Assembly: GCA_032622095.1 (NCBI GenBank)
Contig: CP136065.1
Location: 93,257,343-93,321,342 of the forward strand
Source of the DNA: Siphonodentalium dalli
Taxonomy: Eukaryota > Mollusca > Scaphopoda > Gadilida > Siphonodentaliidae
Length of the DNA stretch: 64,000 nt
Direction of reading: 5' to 3'
Part shown: piece by piece, positions 10,853 through 22,808 of the stretch
Position numbering within the stretch: the stretch's first letter is position 1
Layout: every line of letters starts with the position of its first letter
Position numbers and translations under genes: made by a program
Notes under the pieces: model-generated
Seen by the model: only the letters and a program-made list of their open reading frames with translations
What the model was told of the DNA's origin: nothing
Database searches by the model: none

Positions 10853-11186
10853 ATGCTCAGGTTCCGATGATGGTCATAATTATGCCTAGTTTAAAAAAAT
10901 GAAGTAATACAAGATCGGACAAAATTACAGGGTTGAAAAAGGAGAATAATTCCACTAAAAAAAATTGTGACGGACCTCATAATACCAGGCACATATTCCC
11001 ATGGTAATAAATATCTGTGCCAGTTTAAAAAATATTGACTGAAAAATGAAGGAATACAAACTCGGACAAAGTTGCAGATGGCTTGATGGACGGACAAGCT
11101 GATTCCAGTATACGCCAATTTTTTTCAAGCTTAACGTTCCATACATGTATGTGTGTGGATGGAATGACAAAGCAAATGTTGCTCAC

Positions 11187-11278
11187 CTCGACAATGAAAC
11201 CAAAACTTGAAAATAAAAACAACATCACACATGACAAGATCAGGAAATAACATGGGATAAACCTTCGGAAAACATCAG
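11187..11278 (-). CDS. Gene A, membrane-segment exon
   Basis: An AATTAATCCAG acceptor precedes CTGATGTTTTCC; the exon ends GTCGAG before GTGAGC, a strong donor. It starts with two bases that complete the split codon G|CT (Ala) from the exon ending at 11984, then reads DVFRRFIPCYFLILSC followed by VMLFLFSSFGFIVE. This is an Arg-flanked hydrophobic stretch of about 24 residues, long enough for one transmembrane helix. It ends in phase 0. Confidence 0.55.
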
Positions 11279-11344
11279 CTGGATTAATTAGAATGATTGT
11301 ATTCTAATTTATTATGTATTGTATACCAATCAAACACACAGATA

Positions 11345-11399
11345 TATACTTTTTGCATACACTTAGGTCCATGTGGGTTCCAATTTTGTGATATCTGGA
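11345..11399 (-). CDS. Possible alternative exon of gene A
   Basis: A TTTACTTTTCCAG acceptor leads into an open frame, ISQNWNPHGPKCMQK, ending before GTATAT. It is phase 0 to 0. It would fit if the first exon used the downstream donor CCT|GTAAGG at 11937 rather than the one at 11983. The two routes are mutually exclusive in phase, so this may be an alternative exon or chance. Confidence 0.2.
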
Positions 11400-11983
11400 A
11401 AAGTAAACCTGTGCTTAAACTTTTACTTATAAATTTAGTCAATTTCAGCTGAAAACAATATATTATCAATCACTTTTGCTCTCAGTGACTTGAGGACATA
11501 CGCGAATCACACCATATATCAAGTATAGACACCAGACAACTAGAGTAGTTAGATGGCAGAGTATATACTCAGTTAGCATTTACATGTACGGCAATCAGAA
11601 AAGGAAAATAAATTAACAGTGTAGTGAGGCATGCTGAATCTGAGTGTAGTTACAAACAATACTAACAATGCTAAGCGGAACAGGCCATTGCTGGAACAGT
11701 AAATACGGTACCATAAAGTATGCATGTAGTTTCTATAGGGTTGATAATTACTGTACAATTTCAAATCTATTATTCAATTTGTATATAGTGTTTAATCATA
11801 CTTATGTTATAGTTTACAGAAACCGTGTTAGATATTGCAGTTCTTGACTTTTTATTATCATTTAAACTATCAATATTGAGGATTGCTTTCACCCTTCATG
11901 TACAATTTCCCAAATGTCCAACCTTACAGGATTATGTACGCTTATCCTCAAGATTTGAAAAAGGCCACTAACACTAATATTAC

Positions 11984-12281
11984 CTCTTAAATTTAGTTCA
12001 TCTTCTGGGTTTATAGTCGCATTCTGTTGCGTCTGCTGCTGCTGTTGTCGCTCTTGTCCTTGTGTTGTGTTCTGCTGTTGTTCATGCTGTTGTTGTTCTT
12101 CATGCTGTTCTTCATGCTGCTGTTGTTCTTCATTCCGTTGTTGCTCATGCTGCTGTAGTTCAATCTGTTGTTGTTCCAGCTGTTGTTGTTCTGACTGTTC
12201 TTGTTGGCCACGGACAAGCATACATGTCAGTAAGCAGAGGAGAGCCAGAACAACAACTGTCTTCAATCCACTACACACACT
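11984..12281 (-). CDS. Gene A, hydrophobic segment plus Gln/Glu-rich exon
   Basis: A TTGTTTTTCACAG acceptor precedes AGTGTGTGTAGTGG. The frame gives GLKTVVVLALLCLLTCMLVRG, a 15-residue hydrophobic core, then about 70 residues dominated by Gln, Glu and His (QQQLEQQQIELQQHEQQ type), an NATINPEDELNL segment, and a donor AGAG|GTAATA at 11984. No in-frame Met precedes the hydrophobic core, so the start codon must lie in an upstream exon I could not place. The core could be a signal peptide or membrane anchor. A second donor, CCT|GTAAGG at 11937, would extend the exon through GNISVSGLFQILR. CAG/CTG-type codon reiteration underlies the Gln run. Confidence 0.5.
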
Positions 12282-12298
12282 CTGTGAAAAACAAAGTA

Positions 12299-12746
12299 TT
12301 AACCTAACCTGACGGGAGCTGCACTGGTGCAGCATTAACCCTTTACCCAACAGAACGGCCCTGTGCCAATGCATTCTCTTATATATGCGAGTCGACCATA
12401 GGTCGCCTCGCATATATAAGAGAATGCATTGGCTTAACACATTAAAAATTATAAAATTGTTAAAGAATGTAAGAAAAAATGGTAAAAAGTGTTAAAAAAA
12501 GATTTTTTTTAGGCCAATGCATTCTCTTATATATGCGAGGCGACCTATGGTCGTCTCGCATATATAAGAGAATGCATTGGCACAGGGCATAACTGTAACT
12601 ATCACAATGTGGTCAAGGAGCCGGTTCCAATGATATCCATATTTGTATGGTTCTATTGAGACAGACCGAAGATATTTTAGGCTGTTGAAGCTTTATTTGG
12701 CCGGTTTTTTGGGTAAAGGGTTAAAGATCCTGTCCCAGTGCATTCT

Positions 12747-12780
<34 letters not shown>

Positions 12781-12977
12781 TCTCTGATATGGAGACTCGC
12801 ATATCTAAGAGAATGCACTGGCTTAACTTTCAAGGTCAAGACCTGTAAATATTGTCAGGCCATTGTATTCTCTTATTTATGTGAGGCTCCCAATGGGAGA
12901 CTGGCATATATATAAGATAATTGCATTGGAACAGGTTTTTCAAAAAATTTCAGGAAGCTCCAGTTTGGAAGGGTTAT
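12299..12977 (+). mobile_element. Family A TTAA hairpin MITE, carrying a nested MITE
   Basis: The left end is TTAACCTAACCTGACGGGAG and the right end CTTGGAAGGGTTA-like (12955-12977). Its own hairpins are at 12733-12822, with an expanded (TA) run, and 12859-12932. Its TTAA at 12335 within GGTGCAGCA|TTAA|AGATCCTGT was used as the target by the element at 12335-12724. It lies in the intron just upstream of the Gln-rich exon of gene A. Confidence 0.7.
12335..12724. mobile_element. Nested TTAA-flanked MITE with paired hairpins
   Basis: The ends are TTAACCCTTTACCCAA and TTGGGTAAAGGGTTAA, a perfect 16-bp inverted repeat. The two hairpins at 12363-12433 and 12512-12583 bracket a central AT-rich spacer. 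The uninterrupted target is seen at 46041-46070 and, reversed, near 31040-31060, which proves insertion at TTAA. TTAA specificity fits piggyBac-like transposition. Confidence 0.85.
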
Positions 12978-13009
12978 CACTTTTATACTAAATATATTGT
13001 ACAGTAAGG

Positions 13010-13300
13010 AGGAGAGTCAGAACAACAACAGGGTTTCTATCCACTACAGTAATGCCCTAATAGCATATTAATTATATTGATTATAAGTAATCGCCCCTTA
13101 ACCACAGCAGAATTATGGGTAACTTTTAAGGATTTAGTCGGAAATATGGCTTGTTGCCATTCATCCGAAAGCTCTCACTGAGAGCTTTCCGATGAATGGC
13201 AACAAGCCATATTTCCGACTAAATCCTGAAAAGTTACCCATAATTCTGCTGTGGTTAAGAGGTTGATTATTTAGGGCATTACTGTACACACTCTCTGTAA
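13010..13300 (-). pseudogene. Duplicated fragment of the Gln-rich exon start, broken by a MITE
   Basis: 13011-13046 joined to 13285-13311 matches 12232-12300: the same acceptor (TTTTTTTACAG), AGTGTGTAGTGGA, and GTTGTTGTTCTGxCTCTCCTC. The copy has TAG where the intact exon has a Leu codon and is split by the mariner-like MITE at 13047. The homology ends near 13008, so only the exon start and acceptor were copied. It is not expected to be functional. Confidence 0.65.
13047..13284. mobile_element. Tc1/mariner-like MITE, near full length
   Basis: It starts CAGTAATGCCCTAA and ends TTAGGGCATTACTG, with TA at 13045-13046 and 13285-13286. It is a near-perfect palindrome of about 238 bp: AACCACAGCAGAATTATGGG, GGATTTAGTCGGAAATATGG and CATTCATCGGAAAGCTCT, then the mirror. 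The paralogous exon start at 12270-12290 is the empty site, with a single TA. CAGT ends and a TA target fit Tc1/mariner (family knowledge). Confidence 0.85.
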
Positions 13301-13311
13301 AAAAATAGGTA

Positions 13312-13582
13312 TTAACCCTTTCTATAGTAAATTATACTCATTGGTGATTAGTTTCCATAGGCAATGTTCACATAATAAGTTCAACAAATGAGCTAAACAA
13401 ACTTACTATCTGAACATTTCCCTCAAATAAATAGAACTCTATATATAGATCTGCACTTTTAGTATCTGTTGTCAGCTCTTTTTTTTTTTCATGAACACCC
13501 GGGGCTCCAGTTGAATAATAGGCCATTCCAATGTATAGTTTTATAACTGAATGGAAGAATCCATTCAGTATAAAAGGGTTAA
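13312..13582. mobile_element. TTAA-flanked MITE with imperfect ends
   Basis: TTAACCCTTTCTATAGT at the left pairs imperfectly with ACTxTATAAAAGGGTTAA at the right. There is no hairpin cassette and no ORF. It sits beside the duplicated exon fragment, at the same TTAA that borders the intact exon's intron. Confidence 0.6.
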
Positions 13583-14194
13583 ACACTGATACCCATCGGA
13601 GTGGTGTGCTAATTCTTTCTCATTTTTAATGGACGCCAAAGTGGCTAAAAAAAAGTTTAAATCATAACTTTTTTTTTAAACTCTATTCCATCAAAACCTC
13701 CCATGAATAAGCTCATATGTTCGATCTAATTTTCTGGTATAGAAGCTGCACATACATGTACTTGTATATTAGTATTGGAAGGAACATAATCTTTAACAAT
13801 AGAGTTTTAGTTTCTCATACTTTTAATTGTCATAATTGAAATTAAATGTTGCACTGATCAGAGGCAATACTCTGAAATTTGATGACAGATGACTGGTCTC
13901 AAAGCAGATTCCACGAGGATAAAGTTTTGAAGATACCGGGTATTAATGAATACCGTGTTTGTTTTACACAGTTTAATCTATAACCGAAGGGTTAACAACA
14001 TTTGATCGCGTATTAAAGAAATTCTGACAATATGAGTACTACTAACTTAATACGTTGCAAACAGTCGGCAGTTCATTTGATGATGCGACATGGTTACTCT
14101 TCGGGTCGTTGTATATTCTACAAATTAGCGGCACTGCAGCTTTGAACTTATGCCATGGCGACCTCATTGTGTTCAATGAACTGAATGTACTCAC

Positions 14195-14261
14195 CCTTGA
14201 ATCTGATTGGACCAATGGGGAGTTGATTGACATTCTCTGGAAACCAGGAAACATACGGCAT
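14195..14261 (-). CDS. Possible initial exon, unassigned
   Basis: The minus strand reads ATGCCGTATGTTTCC, in an AAAATGC context, with 22 codons (MPYVSWFPENVNQLPIGPIR plus FK) before a consensus donor G|GTGAGT. It lies upstream of gene A in the right orientation. Its phase (1) does not match the Gln-rich exon (phase 0), so it belongs to gene A only if another exon lies between. A CCAAT-like ATTGGACCAAT sits in the same interval. Confidence 0.25.
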
Positions 14262-14289
14262 TTTAATCAGCGATGTTCTCCGTAATGTC

Positions 14290-16755
14290 ATTTGCGACTA
14301 TACTTTGTTTGCATGAGTATACTTAGATGTTACCAGTAGATGGCTATCGCGTATCATGCGGTGAATGCTGAATGAAACTCGATATTATCAAATACTTAAC
14401 TTTTTCTAAGTCCTGCAATTTGCAGGTGGGGCACACCTTGTTATTCTAGTAGCTTATCCACGCTCTGAAAGTTTGATGAAACTTATAGTTTCCTCTTTTT
14501 TTTTTAACCGCCGGCCATCCGTCGTGCATTCTTACTTTTATATTTTTTGTATGTTTAGCTATTCATAACACTGAAATTAATCGCTACGTTCGTTCTATAT
14601 TAAATATTAAATATTATAACCATAAAATCGCCGAGAACTGTGCTGGTATTCAATCCATTGTGTTCAATGGTCATTAACAGTGGTCTATGATGCACTTTGT
14701 TAATGTAAAAATGACATCGGCCGATGCCTCTAACAACCAGCGACAGTGCTGTTAATTTACCAGCACCCAGCCAATAGGCCATGTTACGGAATACTTCCAT
14801 TGATCTTATTAGGTATGATTAATCGATTATAGTCGATTATTAACGACCGATTATCGATTATCAAAATCAATAATCGTGGCACCTCTATTTATGATTCAAT
14901 TGAAAGGGGTTTCAGGAAAAATAAGTAGGCAACAAATAATGAAAGAACAGAAGGAGTCCTATTTCTTGCATGAATTGTTCAGATAATAAGTTCAACAAGT
15001 GATGGTCATGCGAAATAATGATTAATGAAATGAAGCATATAATCTACAAAAACACACGTTGTTTTAAGGGCAATGCGTTGCTATATTTACAGCATATAGT
15101 TTCATGTTCCACATGTTTGTGGAATAGACATAATTTATACAAATATTTTCAGTTTAATTTACCTTCACGTATATTATCAGTGTTCTTCCACATTTGAGGA
15201 AGGGTCTATCACATATCAAATTGATTTACTCGCTCATGCGCAGAGCAGCACAATGACAAATAAATGAGACGACAGCGCACTTGTTTCTTACCCAAACGTC
15301 TCTCGCCTCGAGTGAATTATTGAACGTAATTATCAGAACTAATTGATTACTCTATTTATTACACTTCTGCATCAATTTGGTTCACCAAATATGATTCAAA
15401 CACACATAATTAATGCATGAAAGTCGCGATGTGGAGAAAGATTAACCACCGAAATTTCAGTCAAGATCAGTAAGCTAAGTAACGTCAATGACGTAACGAG
15501 AAATGAAATAATTCACTAGTGACATTACCATTTTTAATTAACGGCATTTTCATTGGAATCGTGCATAGGAGTGTAATAAACAATTGTAATGTATCCAAGT
15601 TTCAATTTTTGCCGACATGGTGGACACTACTTGAGAATCGCCCTGCCATGATGAACAGAATCAGAATGAAATTAATTTGAGAATTCTGAATTGGAATATA
15701 ATCAAGACTTAAGTATTATTTACAAGTTATCTCATAATTTTTGCATGAAATTGAATGGGAGTAGGCAGTCAACATGTTAATGCCTAGGTTAAAGGGATAC
15801 TTTAGACTTTGTTTAGAAAGTTTGGTCTATTTTAGAATCGGAATAAAATTTAAATACGTCTGGCCCTCTGCAGGCTCTGCGAAATCATGTGAAAAATTAC
15901 TTTCCCAAAATAAAGACACCACGCATGATGCAGTCATTCACTCATTGCAGACTCTAGACCAGAGTTGTTCATTTAGTATTAAGAATTTTAATTTAATAAA
16001 AGAAACCTTTTTTTTTTTATACCCATTTTCCCAGTTTAGTCATGTTCACTAGTTCATGATGAAGTTGGCATTGTTTTTGTTACTCTTAAGTACTTAATTG
16101 CTGTATTTAAAAAGATTGTTGCATAAAACTCACCAACTGGAGTGGAGGGTATTTATAAGTTAAGCCTACTATAACTATAATAGGCTAATAGCAACCACCA
16201 AGGGTGCTTATACCAAAGGCAGGTGAATGACGTCATATAATTTTTTCTATATCCATCAGTGATTTTTCAAGATCGCGGGTATAGATTTTGGAGAAATTGT
16301 CACGTGACTTCCGCCTGAGTTCCGGTTAGCAACCATGTGGAGATGGCAAAAAATGCAGAATTGGAAATGAAGCATCGCAATAAAAATGAAAGTAACTACT
16401 TCACAACTTACGAAGAATTCACATGTGATTAGAATCTATTAATTTCATTCAGACCAATTTCGTTGGTCAGCTTTAATTTAATGAAAACAAAAAATGAAGA
16501 AGTCATGTCAATTTGGCATGTCGTCTCCGTTGTGACCACTGCATGATGTTACATAAATTATTCTTACTCTTAGCGTTATGGTGATGGTTATGTCGCTGAA
16601 AAAAGGCAAATTTGAGGCACATCATGTGTGGTTGCTCCACTACGACTCTACGTGTCATGTACAATTCATATTATCCTATATACTATAATATAGCTATTAT
16701 TGTGACAATGACAATTGACATTAGTGTAAGCCTAATTTAGAAATTAGAGCCTATA
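14290..16755. other. No gene or clear repeat seen
   Basis: About 2.5 kb without an exon-like frame bounded by convincing splice sites. It contains a run of ATCGATTA-type words at 14820-14870 and one T11 run. It may be intergenic or intronic. Confidence 0.4.
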
Positions 16756-16757
16756 TA

Positions 16758-19700
16758 CTCTAGTAGCTCATGGTGGTTTTGTATGCACTTTTATGTCCAG
16801 AGCAAACTCTTCATGAATCCACTAATTGAAGGTACACGAACAATATTTGGTTGGTGACACATTTCCCATTGAGGGCGAAATGGGTCAAATGACCACGCCC
16901 CTTTTTGCGTGAAGTACTACCAACCGCCGTGACTATATCTCCAGAACCGTTGGACATAGGGGTCGAGTGACCACTCAAAATGTGCGGAATAGCCACATTA
17001 TGGGGTGTCAGTAATACATTTTCATATCCAAAAGTCAATGGTTTTGAAGATAATTGCCAAAAACCAATAACAATCCATTTTTAAGGGCCCAATTTTGGGG
17101 TTCAGCACTTTTATCTCAAAACTGAGCCCCCAATTAGAATTTTATTGACCTATATCCATCGGTGCCACATACATGTATCACTTCTGATATTTTCTGTACC
17201 ATTATCGGATGGGATTGACCTTCAAGGAGCTCTTGACCCTGAAAATAAGGTTTTTGGATGGAATATATTGGTCGTAGAATGAAAAACAGACTTTTCCCAA
17301 TAACAAAGATGTTGAGGAAATCATCAATTATGGGGTATTTGATCAGTAACCTAAAACTCCTACAAAAAGGTTACCTGGTGATATAATATGAATGTAGTTC
17401 ATCTTTTGTTATCTAGATTTCATGGCCTTTGATGTGAGATGGCTGCCAAAATGGTTATAAATGGAATGACATATATCACATTAGCAATATACTTGTAAAT
17501 GAGTTCAATGTGTTATTTTCTTTAAACTTATGGGAGAACAGGGTGTTTTTGTGGTATTCTAATGTTGAATTGAATTATACTCAGCCCACAAGTAGGTTTA
17601 GTAAATGTTGAGTTACTACAATTCGATCAATCAGTATGATTCGGTAGTCGAGCAGGTTGTGTCTTTATCAGTCCCACATCAATTTTGATTGGCTGCATCA
17701 CCATTTTGTATAAAGGTTCTACAATTTCCTTAACACGTACATTATTTTAGAACAAATAATGGCTAGCCTGGCATGATTGCCTATATTTATATCCTGATAT
17801 ATGCATACGTACACGTAGATGTATATTTGCCCTAAATTGTTTCTGGTTCAAATTTGGGAGTTTGTAAGAAAATAAGTCATTTATATAAGAAAGATGCAGT
17901 TGCAGTAATATTAAAATATATTGTCCTGTTCAAAACTAACAAATACATGTCCAGTTATAATAAATCCACACTTTAAAAAATATAGGGCTTCCATAAATAC
18001 AGAATATTTTCCAACTTGACAATCGTTCCTTGTGTTCAACTGAGTGAGTTCATGTGAGGTTCATGGAAATTTATTTGGCAAGCTTGATTCTAAAGTGTCT
18101 AGCTTTACGGGCTTGAAATTCCGAATGCAATCCTGTTGCGTTGTGAGCTCAGAGAGAGTTAGAAGAAAAATACAAGCATCAGTTGATATGCAGATATAAA
18201 TACATACAAATCTACATTCTGCAGGTAGCCATGCTATGCAATCCTCCCTCATGTTTCAACTTATCAAGGAAAAATGAGCACATTACCAATGACTATGATA
18301 GTCAGATGTTTTTGTAGATTTGTGGTTGTTGTAGATTTTGTAGATTTCTGGATGTTGTAATGCAATATAGATCTCCATTATAGTTGCACAAATTTATTTT
18401 TCATTTCGTCCCTTTAAATTGACTTTTATTTTTTATGTACTGTATATATATGTGCCACTCCAAAAATGTCAGTAAAAGTACTGTAAACCGTTTGGTTTGA
18501 TGTTATAGGCACAGGAGATATATATATATATATACTTTACATGTCAAATATTGTGAACCATGCAGGTACGTGTATGTGTGTCAGTCGCCTTATGTGTGAC
18601 ATACATACAGTAACTACATGTATATTCTAGAGAAATTTATGGTCTGCAGTATTTCAAAAATATGCTATGGCCATGCCTACGTATACGTATGTACACTGAT
18701 TCTAACACAATGATTGTCAGGTTATAATCTATGTTTGAGGAAAGTTACTATGTATTTTTCATTTGTGTTGCATTTGTCAATATTAATGGGTCCCAGGAGC
18801 CCAGATGTTACTAGTGCAGAGCCCATTTAATTTTCATGAGACTGGTGGACTTCATGTCTATACTCCTAAATAAACATGACTCTGAGTCTTATCATACCAA
18901 GACTGTAGGTTTTACTAGAATTATATTTAGAAAAGACTCAACCATTATTTTTCCACTGCCCTATATATCACAATATATTCATTTGGCAGTATTCATCCCA
19001 AGTTTAGTGGTGATGCTAATAAATTTGGTATGATATTCAGGTAGAGCAAAGCGATCTGAACAAATCGAGGATAAGCCACTATGTGTAGAAAACATTAAAA
19101 AACATGTATATTGTGAAATATTTCAATAATGGGTGCTGGTTTTTACAAACTGGCCATAATTGAGATGACTATTCCTGTTGTTTACCAAACATCAGCATAC
19201 ACATTAAATATTTTGAAGTATATATGTTCTTGAATGTTTCATACAGACACTGACTTTTGCACAAATTGCTCGGATTAGCCAAACAATGCAAAAATAACCA
19301 ACTTTAGGTAAAATCACTGTGGAGGATCTATTCCTAGAAATGTGGTGCTCTACCAATTTTTATCGTGACATTCCGGTGCTTTACTGGGGATTTTTTTATT
19401 TTCGCCGCACAAAAGTGAAGAAAAATTACAGATTATGTAAGTATATCGCAGGTTTCTTTTAACCAATGGATTATTTATATTGATGTTCACATTGATATGT
19501 GAGAAAATGTAAGAAATCCCATAGGAATGCCCGTAAATCAACATTTTATAATTATATTCCGATACTTTACAGAGTGCTCAGTGCTCTCCCAATAGTCAAG
19601 TGCTCTCCACAGGATCATGTGTGGTGCTATAACAAGCAAAAAAGCGAATAAATACTAAATATTATGCGTTGGTTAGGGGGTAATAAACTTAATATGTTAT

Positions 19701-21776
19701 TTTGCGTCGCATATACGTCCATAAAGGCATGTACTTTGTTCGTTTAATCACGTATTTCAGGGGTAGCAAACGCAATGGGGAGTATATGAATGAACTATGT
19801 AATCTATAATAATTTCCATGTGTTCTATTGGATATAACTGATAACAAACGCTCAATTCTTGTTCAGGAAATGATTGTCGAACGTATTTTTATTGTGTAAC
19901 TGTAATTGTGGCCAATCGGAATAACGATTATTCAACTCACAAAGCACCGGAATGACTCAGTAAACCACCGGAATACACATGTAGAATTATTTTATGGTCG
20001 TTTTCTTCGATTTGGTATGTTATTAATGATATTTTCATGTTGCATGGACTTCAGGAATGTATTGAGGAACAGGCGTTCAAAGTTACAATATACAGTATTC
20101 AGTCGGTAATACGCCGCTGAAGTGACCAATTTCCCAAAAAACGCAAAATATCGAGGAATTTATTTATATTACTGGGCAGTATGCCAATATAGTGGCATAA
20201 TATTACAACATATATTACTCACCTTCTTTGCCACGTCCATCCCGTATACATTCGTCCAATATTTGCGTTTAAAACATTACTAAAATGTGTGTTTATTACC
20301 CACACATGTCATCTCTGTCGCACAATGAGCAAAATGTGACAGAACACCGGAATATTTGCTCGCTAAGCACGTAAATATTGCTCGGGAGAGCACCACATTT
20401 CTAGGAATAGATCCACCACAGTGGGTAAAATGATGGTACTTAACAAATCGCTTTGACCTACAAACATCATAGCAATCAAGCATTACTCATCAGCATAATA
20501 TAAAATTAGCAGGACCACTTAACCTGGGGTGGTATTGAAAATGAAAATATCTTTAAAATGGTATTGAGTTACGAGGGCTATTACCTATTATGAATAATTA
20601 TGTTATTGAAATTATAGACCGTCATCTTCTCCAACCTGCAAGTGCTGCAACTATCATGGCCAATCAAAACTAATTCCATCATTTCCTAAAACTTTTTGTG
20701 AGATGAGGTGTCCTTTTGGAAGAATTGATTACTTCAGAAATATATACTGTTATATATGGTCATCTCTCATCTGATTACAACATGTTTTTACTATGCCCAG
20801 ATGCAATACCCATATTAGGATCGCAACATGTGGCTGCTGCATGAAGCAAACAGCTGGTCATTCCATTTAGTAAAAGTGTTTAGCATGTTTCATAGCTTGG
20901 TCACTTAAATCAGATCAGCTGTTAAATGTTGATAACAAATTTTGAAAACCTGTTTTGTTCAATCTGTACATTTCTGTTGATTAGAGCACAATTGTTACCT
21001 AATTTTTGGTAAAGCACACCAGTTTCCAAGGCATGTTCAGTCGTGAAGAGCTCATGTTGTGTGTCGGGGTCAACACATCCTCAGCAGCAATTTCCAGCTA
21101 ATCCCATTGTGTGTGGTCAATTGTGCTCTTAAGTCGATCAGAGAATTCGGATAGTTCTTTAAAAAGTGTCATACATATGCTGTGGCCTTGGTGGTATTGT
21201 ATACTTGTGGTGCGTAACATGCTGAAATCGTTTTTTGGCAATTATCTTAAAAACCATTGACTTTTGGACATGAAAATGTATTACTGACCCCCCATAATAT
21301 GGAATTTCAGGGTCAAGAGCTCCTTGAAGGTCAATCCCATCCGATAATGGTACAGAAATTATACCTATATGTGGTACCGATGGATATAGATCAATAAAAT
21401 TTGAATTGGGGGCTCAGCTTTGAGATAAAAGTGCTGAACCCCAAAATTGGGCCCTTAAAAATGGATTGTTTTTGGCAATTATCTTAAAAACCATTGACTT
21501 TTGGATATGAAAATGTATTACTGACTCCCCATAATGTGGCCATTCCGCACATTTTTAGTGGTCACACGACCCCCTATGTCGTACGGTTCTGGAGATATAA
21601 TCACGGCGGGTGGTAGTACTTCGCGCAAAAAGGGGCGTGGCCATTTGATCCATTTCGCCCTCAATGGGAAATGTGTCACCAACCAAATATTGTTCGTGTA
21701 CCTTCAATTAGTGGATTCATGAAGAGTTTTGCTCTGGACATACAAGTGCATACAAAACCACCATGAGCTACTAGAG
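16758..21776. mobile_element. 5.0-kb TA-flanked inverted-repeat element
   Basis: The ends are CTCTAGTAGCTCATGGTGG and its complement, with TA at 16756-16757 and 21777-21778. The inverted arms extend about 480 bp each (16758-17240 and 21303-21776) with high identity; a 68-bp piece of the right arm (21472-21540) is repeated at 21234-21302. The interior has no long ORF. The hAT-like element at 19315-20423 is nested inside. Class is uncertain; the TA target would fit Tc1/mariner-like or other TA-specific groups. Confidence 0.75.
19315..20423. mobile_element. hAT-like element with perfect 8-bp TSD
   Basis: The left end starts CACTGTGGAGGATCTATTCC and continues with TAGAAATGTGGTGCTCT; the right end is its near-exact complement. 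GGTAAAAT at 19307-19314 and 20424-20431 is a perfect 8-bp TSD. A CACCGGAAT-like subterminal motif recurs near both ends. CA/TG ends plus an 8-bp TSD point to hAT. Non-autonomous, 1.1 kb. Confidence 0.9.
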
Positions 21777-22541
21777 TAATAAACTAATTTCAAAATTGTA
21801 AAAAAAAATAAATATAGAGATCTACATGATTTACAGGCCTGCTATTAGTATTATTATAACTTCTGCTGCATGATGAACAACTGAACTGAAGTGATTTTTT
21901 ATTCAGATAAACCAAAGTATGCATATTAATTATTATACATGTACAGTCACAACGGGGCTCTGTTGAAGGCATGGCAGGTATGTGCAAGGATTAGGGAGAG
22001 TTGGGACTGGGGGGGGGATTCAAGATTATATGGTAATGACTAATGGTGACATTGCCATTGGGTCCGTGTCGTTTCGGCTGGGACGTTTCGGCTCAGTTTT
22101 AAGCCGAAACGTCTCACTTATTGAGCCGAATCGTCTCAACTTTTTCTGACTTTTGATGATATTTTCTTTGAATATTTCGTGCATTTATGAGTTGTTATGA
22201 GGGAATTTTGTTATGAAATGTGACTTTTTCTGACATTTTCGTTGCGTAATTCAGTATGTATTTATGACTTATACCAATAAGATATTTGAATACAATGTGA
22301 CTATAGCGGTGATTTTCTTTTCGTATTTGTGAATGAAATGTGACTTTGTTTGATGTTGTTTTATGTTATTCACACTTTAACTCGGTTGTTTGCATTACAT
22401 CCGTCACTCAGACACATAGTGAGAACTGATTAGAGGTTGTTTCTGACAACCGGCCAACTTCTATCAGTGTTTGTTTAGGGTTCCTAGAGTATATTAAGCA
22501 TGGGATACTGCTCTGTTCATATCATCTTGAAATCGTTCAAC

Positions 22542-22808
22542 ATGCCGTACAACCTTCGTCGACAAGCTACAACCGAGGAAAGCCCTCCAGACAACCATTG
22601 AACCTTTGCATCAAAGTGTGGGAAAGACGTCTCGTCATATCAACAAGCCGTAGACTGCGACTCGTGTGGTCGTTGGCAGCACCGAAAATGCGATACAACA
22701 TCCCAAAAAGTATATATGGGTGGTTTTCCCTTAAATGAGCAAGTTATCTTACCTCTAATTGACAAAGAACGTGCACTGTTATATGTTTATCTTGGACTGC
22801 ATCTATGA
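22542..22808 (+). pseudogene. Decayed transposon ORF with a PHD-like zinc finger
   Basis: From ATG at 22542 the frame reads MPYNLRRQATTEES, meets TGA at 22599-22601, and continues in the same frame through SKCGKDVSSYQQ, AVDCDSCGRWQHRKC and TSQKVYMGG to a stop at 22806. The C..V, CD.C..W.H..C spacing is like the PHD-type fingers found in some metazoan transposon proteins (family knowledge). A GTATAT donor-like site follows SQK. The in-frame stop and missing downstream domains indicate a relic of an autonomous ancestor. No transposase core is visible. Confidence 0.55.

Noticed and set aside
10955-11170. Exon-like stretch SIFFKLAQIFITMGICA after a TTTTTCAG site (minus strand)
   Set aside because: The same stretch aligns with the dispersed repeat at 9350-9410, so the open frame is part of a repeat.
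12060-12310. Plus-strand open frames rich in Cys, Ser or Val across the Gln tract
   Set aside because: They are antisense shadows of the CAG-type codon reiteration in the minus-strand exon of gene A.
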